DNA of 50,377 nucleotides, from NCBI GenBank assembly GCA_045532055.1, contig JAZSFF010000049.1, positions 1 to 50,377 of the forward strand, read 5' to 3'. Made by a program: the position numbers and the translations under genes. Origin of the DNA: SIG440 sp045532055. Its GTDB lineage: Bacteria; Bacillota; Clostridia; Monoglobales; Monoglobaceae. Of the stretch, positions 32,152 through 39,331 are shown in pieces; position 1 is the first letter of the stretch; each line of letters starts with the position of its first letter. The notes under the pieces were generated by a model. The model was given only the letters and a program-made list of their open reading frames with translations, was not told the DNA's origin and did no database searches.

Positions 32152-33549
32152 TTATGCCTCCTCATAGACGATTTTGTTTACGGCACCAAGGTATGCACCT
32201 ATGCTGGCACCAACAATATCTGTGGATATACCGCTACCTGAATAAAGACGTCCTCCTTCGCGAAGACGAACCAAAGCTGAGCCCATAGCCTCGCGGCCTT
32301 CGGTTACTGACTGAATCTGGAAATCGTCCAGTTCATAGTGAGTGCCTGTTATCTGTTCAATGGCACGGAAAGCAGCATCAATAGGTCCATCCCCCATTGA
32401 TACACCCTCCACTTCACCAACGCCGGTTTTATACAATTTAATCTGAGCAGATGCTGCTATAATATTTCCTGTGTTTATTACATAACTGATAAGTTTGTAT
32501 GTAGACGGAACCTGAAGTGCCACTGCCGCAACAATTGCATCAAGTTCTTTTGCTCCTACTTTTTCTTTTTTCTCAGCAAGTTTTTTAAATTCTTCAAAAA
32601 CTTTTTCACTGTCTTCTTCGCTTAAATCATATCCCAACTTTTGTGTAAGGGAATTAACCGCTGCAATATCATCACTTTTATCAAGAAACACTGAATCATT
32701 GTCAATATTTTCTGTCATTTTCACAGCAACAAACTCATTGTCAACACCTGTTATTCTTGAAATTTGTCTGATAATACGGTTAAGTTCGGTATACCTTATA
32801 TCACTGGAAAGACCGCAGTTGTTCCCGCAGTTCTTCAATGCTTCAGCAAAAGTTTCCAAAGAAACAGTTCCCTTTGTTACAGCTGTTTTTACTACATCTG
32901 CACTGTCACGTACTGTCATTATTGCAGCAGCATTAGCCATACCATTCTTATTTTCACAACAAACACCAAGTTTTACCTTGTCGAATTCAGGAATATTTGC
33001 CTTAATATCATCAACAAAACCAGCAAATTCGTCAGGCATCATCTCGCCTGCGGTATCACACAATGTAACCAATGTTGCACCGGCAGTTATAGCTGTATTT
33101 ATTGCATCAATAAGGAACTTTTCTTCAGCTCTTGTTGCGTCTATTGCACAAAATTCAACATCATTGCATTTTTCCTTTGCCAAGGACACAAGAGTTTTTA
33201 TAAGTTCAAGCATTTTGGGAGCTTTTTTGTGACATGTATACTCCATACCAACAGGAGATACGGGAAGTTCAATACGCATGCGTGACTTTTCTGCACCGGA
33301 TAGTGCTAGCGCCGCATCTTCTACTCCCTCAACAGACATACCAACCGCTACTGACAAAATACTATTTTTAACAAACGAAGAAATAGTACGGATAAGCAAG
33401 GAATCAGCTTTTTTATCCAAAATAGCAGGTATCTCTATTGTATCGACATTTAGTTTTTCCAGTTGTCTCACAATTTCAATTTTTTCTTTAAAACTAAGTG
33501 TTGCAGCGTTGCGACAAAGTGTCATATCTACAATATTGATGTTTTTCAT
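32152..33549 (-). CDS. LeuA-family (2-isopropylmalate synthase-like) protein lacking metal ligands
   Basis: At 465 aa, a HMGL-like barrel (about 1-270), a linker and a C-terminal LeuA allosteric-type domain (about 345-460, with STYKLISYVINTGN, EGVSMGDGPIDAAFRAIEQITG and GRLYSGSGISTDIVGASIGAYLGAVNKI). In the catalytic domain the hallmark motifs are altered. DxTLRDGEQ reads DMTLCRNAA (8-16), losing the Arg-Asp pair. The HxHND metal motif reads VCCENKNG (196-203), replacing both His. CDTAGEMMP is kept. By comparison with LeuA structures this should not bind the catalytic metal, so it may be a pseudoenzyme that senses or scaffolds, perhaps through the intact leucine-binding-type domain. It follows ilvE in the T-box operon. 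A new chemistry with other residues is the alternative. Confidence 0.82.
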   Translation of the reverse strand: MKNINIVDMTLCRNAATLSFKEKIEIVRQLEKLNVDTIEIPAILDKKADSLLIRTISSFVKNSILSVAVGMSVEGVEDAALALSGAEKSRMRIELPVSPVGMEYTCHKKAPKMLELIKTLVSLAKEKCNDVEFCAIDATRAEEKFLIDAINTAITAGATLVTLCDTAGEMMPDEFAGFVDDIKANIPEFDKVKLGVCCENKNGMANAAAIMTVRDSADVVKTAVTKGTVSLETFAEALKNCGNNCGLSSDIRYTELNRIIRQISRITGVDNEFVAVKMTENIDNDSVFLDKSDDIAAVNSLTQKLGYDLSEEDSEKVFEEFKKLAEKKEKVGAKELDAIVAAVALQVPSTYKLISYVINTGNIIAASAQIKLYKTGVGEVEGVSMGDGPIDAAFRAIEQITGTHYELDDFQIQSVTEGREAMGSALVRLREGGRLYSGSGISTDIVGASIGAYLGAVNKIVYEEA

Positions 33550-33589
33550 ACCGCTTTCTCCTTAAAATATCAATTTTACTGCCTCTAAA

Positions 33590-34654
33590 CTATTCCAAAG
33601 GCAATGTCCAGCCAAACTTATCTTCAGTCTTACCCCACTGAATTCCTGTAAGTGTATCGTAAAGATGTTGTGTAACTTCACCGATTTTTCCACCGTTTAC
33701 GGTAAACACTTTACCCTTGTAGCTTAGTTCACCAATAGGCGAAACAACTGCTGCGGTGCCGCAGCCCCAGGCTTCTTCCAAAGTTCCGTCAGCCATAGCC
33801 TGTTCTAGTTCGTCAATGCTCAAAAGACGTTCTGATACTTTGTAGCCCTCGCTCTTAAGAACTTCGATACAAGATTTGCGGGTTATACCAGGGAGGATTG
33901 AGCCAGAAAGCATAGGTGTAATAATTTCACCATTTATCTTGAACATTACGTTCATAGCGCCTACTTCTTCGATGTACTTTCTCTCAACACCGTCAAGCCA
34001 GAGAACCTGTGAATAGCCTTTCTGCTCAGCTCTTTCGCCTGCACGGTTGCTTGCGGCATAGTTGCCACCGCATTTTGCATAACCTGTACCACCACGAACA
34101 GCACGAACATCTTCGTCTTCAATCATAATTTTAACAGGGTTGATACCCTCTTTATAATAACTTCCTACAGGTGATGCAATAATCATAAATCTTGCGTTAT
34201 GTACCGCATGAACACCCAAAGTTTCATCATTACCGAACATAAATGGACGGAGATAAAGTGATGTTCCGGGAGCGGATGGAGTCCAATCCTGTTCACAGTC
34301 AACAAATGTTTTCAAAATCTCCAAAGCCATATCTTCATCCATCTGTGGGAGGCAAAGACGTTCAGCAGAATTATTCATTCTGCGGATATTTTCGATAGGT
34401 CTGAACATCTGAACTTTGCCATCTGCTCTGCGGTAAGCTTTGAGACCTTCAAAAATTTCAGAGCCATAGTGAAGAACAGTTGATGCAGGATGAATTGAAA
34501 TGTTTTCAAAAGGCACTATTCTTGCATCGTACCATCCCTTTTCTCTTGAAAAATCCATTATAAACATGTGGTCGGTAAAAATTTTACCAAATCCCAAAGC
34601 AGAACTGTCCGGTTTTTCTTTGGGACATGTAGTTTTTGTTATTTTGATATCCAT
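33590..34654 (-). CDS. ilvE: Branched-chain amino-acid aminotransferase (class IV, BCAT type II)
   Basis: At 354 aa, it exchanges the amino group of glutamate with 2-oxoisocaproate, 2-oxoisovalerate or 3-methyl-2-oxopentanoate. Signatures are the PLP-binding GTGYAKCGGNYAAS with the Schiff-base Lys, LHYGSEIFEGLKAYR near residue 60, SLYLRPFMFG and the late GCGTAAVVSPIGEL. Length matches the fold-type IV BCAT II group. The start ATG follows AAGGAG. It lies between the oxidoreductase genes and the LeuA-like gene, so it can convert their 2-oxo acid into valine, leucine or isoleucine or the reverse. Confidence 0.96.
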   Translation of the reverse strand: MDIKITKTTCPKEKPDSSALGFGKIFTDHMFIMDFSREKGWYDARIVPFENISIHPASTVLHYGSEIFEGLKAYRRADGKVQMFRPIENIRRMNNSAERLCLPQMDEDMALEILKTFVDCEQDWTPSAPGTSLYLRPFMFGNDETLGVHAVHNARFMIIASPVGSYYKEGINPVKIMIEDEDVRAVRGGTGYAKCGGNYAASNRAGERAEQKGYSQVLWLDGVERKYIEEVGAMNVMFKINGEIITPMLSGSILPGITRKSCIEVLKSEGYKVSERLLSIDELEQAMADGTLEEAWGCGTAAVVSPIGELSYKGKVFTVNGGKIGEVTQHLYDTLTGIQWGKTEDKFGWTLPLE

Positions 34655-34681
34655 TTTGACAATCTCCTTAATCTTTAAACT

Positions 34682-35215
34682 TTAGCAATCTGCACCAATC
34701 TGCATTGCTTTAAGATTTACATCAAGCATATCTGCACGTTTTGCAGAGATTACTTTTTTAAGTGCGGCGTTGACGCCTTCTTTTGTAAAGCTGTCTGTTG
34801 CCTTAAGAAGTTTTCCGGCAATTATCATGTTTGCAAGAGTTGGCATGTCGTTGTCTGATGCCAGCTTTGTTGCAGGAACATAATAAACCGTAACATCATC
34901 ACGCTTAACTTTTCTTTCAATAAGAGTTGAATCAACAATAATGATGCCACCGGGTGCAACAGCATCTTCATACTTATCAAGTGACGGAAGATTCATTGCA
35001 ACCAAAACGTCAGGAGTTGAAACAATAGGTGAACCAACAGGTTCATCACTCAAAATGACACTACAACTTGCGGTACCGCCTCTCATTTCGGGACCGTATG
35101 AAGGAAGCCAGCTTACCTCTTTGTCTTCGACAAGACCTTTATAAGCAAGAAACTTTCCTGTAAAAAGAATTCCCTGACCGCCGAAACCAGCAATCAACAT
35201 CTGTGTTGTGCTCAT
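34682..35215 (-). CDS. 2-oxoacid:ferredoxin oxidoreductase, gamma subunit
   Basis: At 177 aa, it has the typical start MLIAGFGGQGILFTGKFLA and SWLPSYGPEMRGGTASCSVILSD in the middle, the two hallmarks of the gamma domain that helps bind CoA in this enzyme class. With the adjoining alpha, beta and ferredoxin-type genes it completes a four-subunit enzyme. Its ATG shares a base with the beta stop (TAATG). The enzyme interconverts a 2-oxo acid plus CoA and an acyl-CoA plus CO2 with ferredoxin. The closest naming is VOR (branched-chain) but 2-oxoglutarate specificity (KOR) cannot be excluded. Confidence 0.93.
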   Translation of the reverse strand: MSTTQMLIAGFGGQGILFTGKFLAYKGLVEDKEVSWLPSYGPEMRGGTASCSVILSDEPVGSPIVSTPDVLVAMNLPSLDKYEDAVAPGGIIIVDSTLIERKVKRDDVTVYYVPATKLASDNDMPTLANMIIAGKLLKATDSFTKEGVNAALKKVISAKRADMLDVNLKAMQIGADC

Positions 35216-35979
35216 TATTTGTCCGCCTCCTTTTCTGCTTCTGCAGTTCTGTCTTTATAAACACCCAAGGGATAGTAAGGAATCATCTTTTCATCAATCC
35301 ACTTGAGTGCCTCCTGAGGAGTCATGCCCCAGTTGGTGGGACAGCTTGATACAACCTCAACCAAGGAGAAACCTTTACCGTCAATCTGATTCTGGAAGGC
35401 TTTCTTGATAGCTTTTTTTGCGTTTTTAACATTCTTAACATTATTTACGGTAACACGTTCAAGATACTCGGGCCCATCCAGAGTTGAAAGCATTTCACAT
35501 ACTCTGATAGGGAATCCGCAAGCATCTGTATCTCTTCCGTAGGGTGATGTTTGTGTAACCTGCCCCGGAAGTGATGTGGGCGCCATCTGACCGCCTGTCA
35601 TTCCGTAAATTGCGTTGTTTATGAATATTACAGTAATGTTTTCATTTCTTGCGGCACTGTGAACCGTCTCTGCCATACCAATTGACGCAAGGTCACCATC
35701 ACCCTGATATGTAAACACAATGTGGTTTTCAGGGTCGGAACGCTTAACACCTGTCGCAACAGCCGGAGCACGACCATGTGCCGCTTCAATCATATCGCAG
35801 TTAAAATAGTTGTATGCCATAACTGAGCAACCAACCGGTGCGATACCGATTGTCTTGCCTTCGATTCCAAGTTCATCTATAACCTCAGCTACCAGACGGT
35901 GAACTATACCGTGTGTACAGCCAGGGCAGTAATGCATCTGGACATCAGCCAGAGCCTTTGGTTTTTCAAAAACTACCAT
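35215..35979 (-). CDS. 2-oxoacid:ferredoxin oxidoreductase, beta (TPP-binding) subunit
   Basis: At 254 aa, the CPGCTHGIVHRL start and PVGCSVMAYNYF, TYQGDGDLASIGMAE, INNAIYGMTGGQM segments are the TPP- and magnesium-binding core (GDGD...N) of the beta subunit. CPTNWGMTP near the end is also conserved. Cys residues in this region and the delta protein carry the electron path in related enzymes. It overlaps the alpha gene stop and the gamma start by one base each, showing tight translational coupling. Substrate choice between branched 2-oxo acids and 2-oxoglutarate is decided mainly by the alpha/beta pocket and cannot be read here. Confidence 0.95.
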   Translation of the reverse strand: MVVFEKPKALADVQMHYCPGCTHGIVHRLVAEVIDELGIEGKTIGIAPVGCSVMAYNYFNCDMIEAAHGRAPAVATGVKRSDPENHIVFTYQGDGDLASIGMAETVHSAARNENITVIFINNAIYGMTGGQMAPTSLPGQVTQTSPYGRDTDACGFPIRVCEMLSTLDGPEYLERVTVNNVKNVKNAKKAIKKAFQNQIDGKGFSLVEVVSSCPTNWGMTPQEALKWIDEKMIPYYPLGVYKDRTAEAEKEADK

Positions 35980-37043
35980 TATTTTGCACCTCCGTTTGCT
36001 GCTTTCTTTATTGCGTCAAGCACCTGCTCAGGTGAGGGAATCATACCACCCACACGGTTGCAAAGTGTGACAGGAACCTTGCATTCTGATGCAAGCCTTA
36101 CATCTTCAATCATCTGGCCCATTGAAAGTTCAACAGAAATGATTTCTTTAACCTTGTCTGCTGCTTTCTTGTAAGGAGCCACAGGGAAAGGCCACAATGT
36201 AATAGGTCTTATGAGACCGACTTTAATTCCCATTTCACGTGCTGCGTTGATTGCATTCTTTGAAACACGTGCCGCGATACCGAATGCTGTAACGCAAATT
36301 TCAGCATCTTCCATCATATATTCTTCATACATACACTCGTTTTCTTCGATTTCTTTATATCTGTCAAAACGAGCGAAGTTTGATTTTTCAAGCGCATCAG
36401 GTTCAAGGAACAGTGAGTTTACGATGTTGTGAGGTCTTTCCATTTTGGTTCCTGTAGTTGCCCAAGGCTTTTCAATAGGAGCACCTATTTCATAATCCAA
36501 TGACACAGGTTCCATCATCTGGCCCATTGTACCATCAGCAAGAACCATTGCTGTCATCCTGTATTTGTCTGCAAGTTCAAAACCTTTAACTGTCATATCT
36601 GCCATTTCCTGAACAGAACTGGGAGCAAGAACTATCATACGAAAATCGCCATGTGCTCCGCCTTTTGTTGCCTGAAAGTAGTCTGACTGTGACGGTTGAA
36701 TACCGCCAAGGCCGGGGCCACCACGTTGTACATTGATAACAAGGGCAGGAAGGTCGGCTCCTGCAAGGTACGAAAGACCCTCGCCTTTAAGTGAAATACC
36801 AGGGCTTGATGATGATGTCATAACCCTCTTACCTGTTGATGCAACACCATAAACCATGTTGATTGCAGCAATTTCACTTTCTGCCTGCAAGAATGTACCA
36901 CCGATTTTAGGCATTCTCTTTGCCATATAAGCGGCAATTTCTGTCTGGGGTGTGATAGGATATCCGAAATAGTGACGACATCCTGCGATTATGGCAGCTT
37001 CAGCAATAGCCTCGTTGCCTTTCATTAAAACTTTATCTGACAT
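35979..37043 (-). CDS. vorB: 2-oxoacid:ferredoxin oxidoreductase, alpha subunit (VorB type)
   Basis: At 354 aa, the pyrimidine-binding domain of the enzyme begins MKGNEAIAEAAIIAGCRHYFGYPITPQTEIAAYMA and continues with QAESEIAAINMVYGVASTGKRVMTSSSSPG, VNVQRGGPGLGGIQPSQSDYF and VLADGTMGQMMEP. The C-terminal half (LIRPITLWPFP) is domain II. The sequence fits proteins annotated as 3-methyl-2-oxobutanoate dehydrogenase subunit VorB. In anaerobes such enzymes run either way: oxidative, giving acyl-CoA from amino-acid breakdown, or reductive, carboxylating acyl-CoA. The acyl-CoA synthetase and T-box in the operon favour the reductive, biosynthetic direction. Confidence 0.95.
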   Translation of the reverse strand: MSDKVLMKGNEAIAEAAIIAGCRHYFGYPITPQTEIAAYMAKRMPKIGGTFLQAESEIAAINMVYGVASTGKRVMTSSSSPGISLKGEGLSYLAGADLPALVINVQRGGPGLGGIQPSQSDYFQATKGGAHGDFRMIVLAPSSVQEMADMTVKGFELADKYRMTAMVLADGTMGQMMEPVSLDYEIGAPIEKPWATTGTKMERPHNIVNSLFLEPDALEKSNFARFDRYKEIEENECMYEEYMMEDAEICVTAFGIAARVSKNAINAAREMGIKVGLIRPITLWPFPVAPYKKAADKVKEIISVELSMGQMIEDVRLASECKVPVTLCNRVGGMIPSPEQVLDAIKKAANGGAK

Positions 37044-37052
37044 AATATGTAC

Positions 37053-37259
37053 CTACCTTTCTACTGTAATAATGCAATCCGGACACATTGTTGCACAGAA
37101 TGCGCATCCAATACAATCTTCGGGCTTGGCAGCCTCCGCCGGATGATGACCTTTTTTGTTGATTTTGTCTTTCGCAAGGACAAGAACATTCTTTGGACAT
37201 GCATCAATGCACAATCCACAGCCCTTGCAGTTATCTGTTTTGAAAGTAAGTTTTGCCAT
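37053..37259 (-). CDS. 2-oxoacid:ferredoxin oxidoreductase, delta (2x[4Fe-4S]) subunit
   Basis: At 68 aa, there are two CxxCxxCxxxC clusters: CKGCGLCIDACP and CIGCAFCATMCP. The small ferredoxin-like subunit passes electrons between the TPP core and external ferredoxin. It is encoded directly before the alpha gene (9 nt) and after the P-loop ATPase gene (14 nt), with a strong RBS (AAAGGAG). Its length is typical of separately encoded delta subunits. Confidence 0.95.
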   Translation of the reverse strand: MAKLTFKTDNCKGCGLCIDACPKNVLVLAKDKINKKGHHPAEAAKPEDCIGCAFCATMCPDCIITVER

Positions 37260-37273
37260 AGTGTATCTCTCCT

Positions 37274-37942
37274 TTAACTTAACTTTTTTTGTAATTTTAA
37301 TGCAAATAAGTTTGGAATTTTGCCAATCAGCTCATCTGAAATTTCTTTCATTGCAGTTGTCATAACAACAGGTATCCCTGCAATTTGCGAAATTTCATCT
37401 GCATAAGCGATTGAATTCAAAACATCTTCTGCAGTTGTTTCGTTTCCTATGTTGGAATTATTGATTATTCCCGTAAATTTTATTTTTCCTGCGGCCTCAA
37501 TCTCGTGCATAATCTCAACAGTAGATTGAGCATCAGGAGTAAGGGGTCGATATTTGTTTACAACAAACAGCATATCATAATTGTTTTCTTCAACAATCCC
37601 TGGTGAATATCTTCCCAAGGCATAGGCTCCTCTATCGTCGCCTCCAATATCAACCACCGCCATTATATCTTTGTTATCCACAATAGAATAGATATCCTGA
37701 GGTAGAGCCGGTATATCAACATTTGAATTGGCGTACTCTGAGCAAATCAGTTTTATACCCTTTTCTTCAAGCTCCATCTGGCTGTCTTTGGTACGAAAAT
37801 AAGGATTTACAATATCAATATCTGCGATAACCACATTATCATAGGACTGTATCAGGTTAAACGCCATATTCACAGCAATATTTGTCTTTCCGCTGCCATA
37901 ATGTCCAGCAAGGAGGGTGATTCGTTTATATTCATAACTCAT
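37274..37942 (-). CDS. MinD/CobQ-like P-loop ATPase of unknown role
   Basis: At 222 aa from ATG at 37942, 10 nt after AAAGGA; a TTG 9 nt upstream touches that site. It is a SIMIBI-class protein with Walker A LLAGHYGSGKTNIAVNMA near residue 15, VVIADIDIVNPYFRTKDSQ (Walker A'-type region), MAVVDIGGDDRGAYALGRY and NKYRPLTPD (base-binding type). Members include Mrp, MinD and cofactor-insertion ATPases. No membrane-targeting helix or iron-sulfur CxxC pair is seen. Its job in this operon is unknown; being first, right after the T-box and before the iron-sulfur oxidoreductase, it could help cluster assembly or enzyme maturation, but that is a guess. Confidence 0.8.
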   Translation of the reverse strand: MSYEYKRITLLAGHYGSGKTNIAVNMAFNLIQSYDNVVIADIDIVNPYFRTKDSQMELEEKGIKLICSEYANSNVDIPALPQDIYSIVDNKDIMAVVDIGGDDRGAYALGRYSPGIVEENNYDMLFVVNKYRPLTPDAQSTVEIMHEIEAAGKIKFTGIINNSNIGNETTAEDVLNSIAYADEISQIAGIPVVMTTAMKEISDELIGKIPNLFALKLQKKLS

Positions 37943-37990
37943 AATTTTCAAATCCTTTAAACTGTAAAAATTTACATGCTAAAATACACA

Positions 37991-38025
37991 AAAACACCCA
38001 TCTCAAAAAAGCTTTGAGACGGGTG
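37991..38025 (-). terminator. Regulatory terminator of the T-box leader
   Basis: CACCCATCTCAAA and its partner TTTGAGACGGGTG form a stem (37995-38025) followed on the minus strand by T-rich DNA (37991-37994 and on). Charged tRNA lets it form; uncharged tRNA stabilises the competing antiterminator. Confidence 0.9.
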
Positions 38026-38262
38026 CATAACACTCGCGGTACCACTCAAATTGCGGAAAACCTCCGCCACTCAGCAGGCTCTAACAAGCCCTTTGCTTTT
38101 ACGCAGCAATCACGGAAGATATCTACTCACCACAAATGCGGTTTTCTGATCTTCAGCTCGGAAGTGAGGGGCACATTGAAACTGACCTTACCGATTCGCA
38201 CCATCCACCGGCTCTCTGCAAAGCATCACGCTTCGTACCTTCTTCGTCATAGCTTTTATGAA
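37995..38262 (-). ncRNA. T-box leader riboswitch, specifier read as CUC (Leu)
   Basis: The minus strand carries the T-box core GTGGTACCGCGAG (38031-38046 region). It also has a stem I with the distal GGATGGTGCGAATC loop and an AGGTA sequence at the 5' side of the specifier loop. Aligning the basal helix (GAAG/CTTC) as in the glyQS T-box puts CUC at 38166-38168, a leucine codon followed by A. The base that pairs with the tRNA discriminator is U (TGGU), which needs A73, as tRNA-Leu has. It therefore should sense uncharged tRNA-Leu(GAG) and let transcription into the oxidoreductase operon proceed. Specifier choice is by hand alignment; CAC, ACU or UUC are alternative reads. Confidence 0.85.
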
Positions 38263-38272
38263 CAATAGAGTA

Positions 38273-38301
38273 ATTATAACACTTAAAATCCCGATTGTCA
38301 A
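38273..38301 (-). promoter_or_regulatory. Promoter of the T-box operon
   Basis: Minus strand perfect TTGACA (38296-38301), 17-nt spacer, perfect TATAAT (38273-38278). A strong, constitutive-looking promoter is usual for an antitermination-controlled operon. Confidence 0.9.
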
Positions 38302-38359
38302 TAGTATTTTGAAGTTTTTTGACTGTTTTTTTGTAGAAACAGTCACTCTACAAAACTTA

Positions 38360-39229
38360 TTAATTTTGCCTACTAAGAATAAAAACAGATCCCAAAATCA
38401 AAACAATTCCAATTATAGAGTATAAAGAAAGCACTTCTTTGAATATCAACACGCTGAAAATAGTTGCCGCCATAGGCTCAAGTATTCCCAATGAAGACGC
38501 TGTGCCCGCCGGAATCTCCCTGAGAGCCATGGTGTAAAAAAAGTACGGGAGAATACAAGTAAAAACCCCCACCCCTATCGAAAGAGAAACTACCACCGGA
38601 GGATTCAATCTAATGCAATCAATTATCCCTGCAGGCTTAGCGGCCACAAGTCCCGCAAATATACTAAACAAAAAACAATAGAAGTTAGCTTTTACAGGAT
38701 TTATACCTTTTTCCATTTCAATTTTAGTGATTATATTATATACAGCATAAGACAGTCCTGACAAAAATCCTATTGCAATCCCTACTGCATCGAACTTAAG
38801 TCCGCCTATTATTCCTGAAACAAGTCCACAGCCAACAATCATCCCAGCTACCGAAACCAATTTCATACCGCTTAATTTTTCGCCTAAAAATGTTACAGAA
38901 TAAATCATAACAAATATCGGTGCAGTATACATTAACACAACCGCTGTTGAAATTGAGGTGAGCTGCATTGAATGAAAATAACATGTTGCCGTCATAAAAA
39001 AAGAAATACCGCTTCCAAAAAATAAAAGGATTTCTTTGATATTTGTTTTAACAACACTTCTGTTGGTGAACAACACATACCCGCCCATGCAAATAAAAGA
39101 AACCAATCCTCTGATGAATGTCATTTGCAATGCAGCAACACCATATGGTGCCATATAATGCACAAAAATTCCGCTTGTTCCCCATAAAACACTTGCTGCA
39201 CTTATATAAATTAACCCCGTTTTTCTCAT
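38360..39229 (-). CDS. EamA/DMT-family transporter
   Basis: At 289 aa from ATG at 39229, 8 nt after AGGAG; the longer frame starts with TTG before the RBS and is rejected. About ten hydrophobic helices in two EamA repeats are visible: the first opens with ISAASVLWGTSGIFVHYMAPYG and FIRGLVSFI, the second with SGLSYAVYNIITKIEMEKG and ends in ASSLGILEPMAATIFSVLIFKE. This superfamily exports or imports amino acids, nucleotides and other metabolites; the substrate is not readable. It follows the Rbs-type operon after a terminator and precedes the T-box promoter. It may be a stand-alone gene; no clear promoter is seen in the short spacer. Confidence 0.9.
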   Translation of the reverse strand: MRKTGLIYISAASVLWGTSGIFVHYMAPYGVAALQMTFIRGLVSFICMGGYVLFTNRSVVKTNIKEILLFFGSGISFFMTATCYFHSMQLTSISTAVVLMYTAPIFVMIYSVTFLGEKLSGMKLVSVAGMIVGCGLVSGIIGGLKFDAVGIAIGFLSGLSYAVYNIITKIEMEKGINPVKANFYCFLFSIFAGLVAAKPAGIIDCIRLNPPVVVSLSIGVGVFTCILPYFFYTMALREIPAGTASSLGILEPMAATIFSVLIFKEVLSLYSIIGIVLILGSVFILSRQN

Positions 39230-39282
39230 TACAAACTTCTCCTGATTTATATCTGCCAATCATTATATCATAAACAAACCAA

Positions 39283-39312
39283 AAAGGCAATCTCTGAAAA
39301 GAGATTGCCTTT
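39283..39312 (-). terminator. Terminator of the Rbs-type transporter operon
   Basis: AAAGGCAATCTCT (39283-39295), GAAA loop, AGAGATTGCCTTT (39300-39312): a 13-bp perfect stem with a T tract on the minus strand. Confidence 0.9.
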
Positions 39313-39331
39313 TAAGTAATTCATGTATGTT

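Noticed and set aside
38320..38343. GACTGTTT/AAACAGTC inverted repeat after the EamA gene
   Set aside because: It could mark the EamA 3' end, but no T tract follows on the minus strand; not listed as a terminator.
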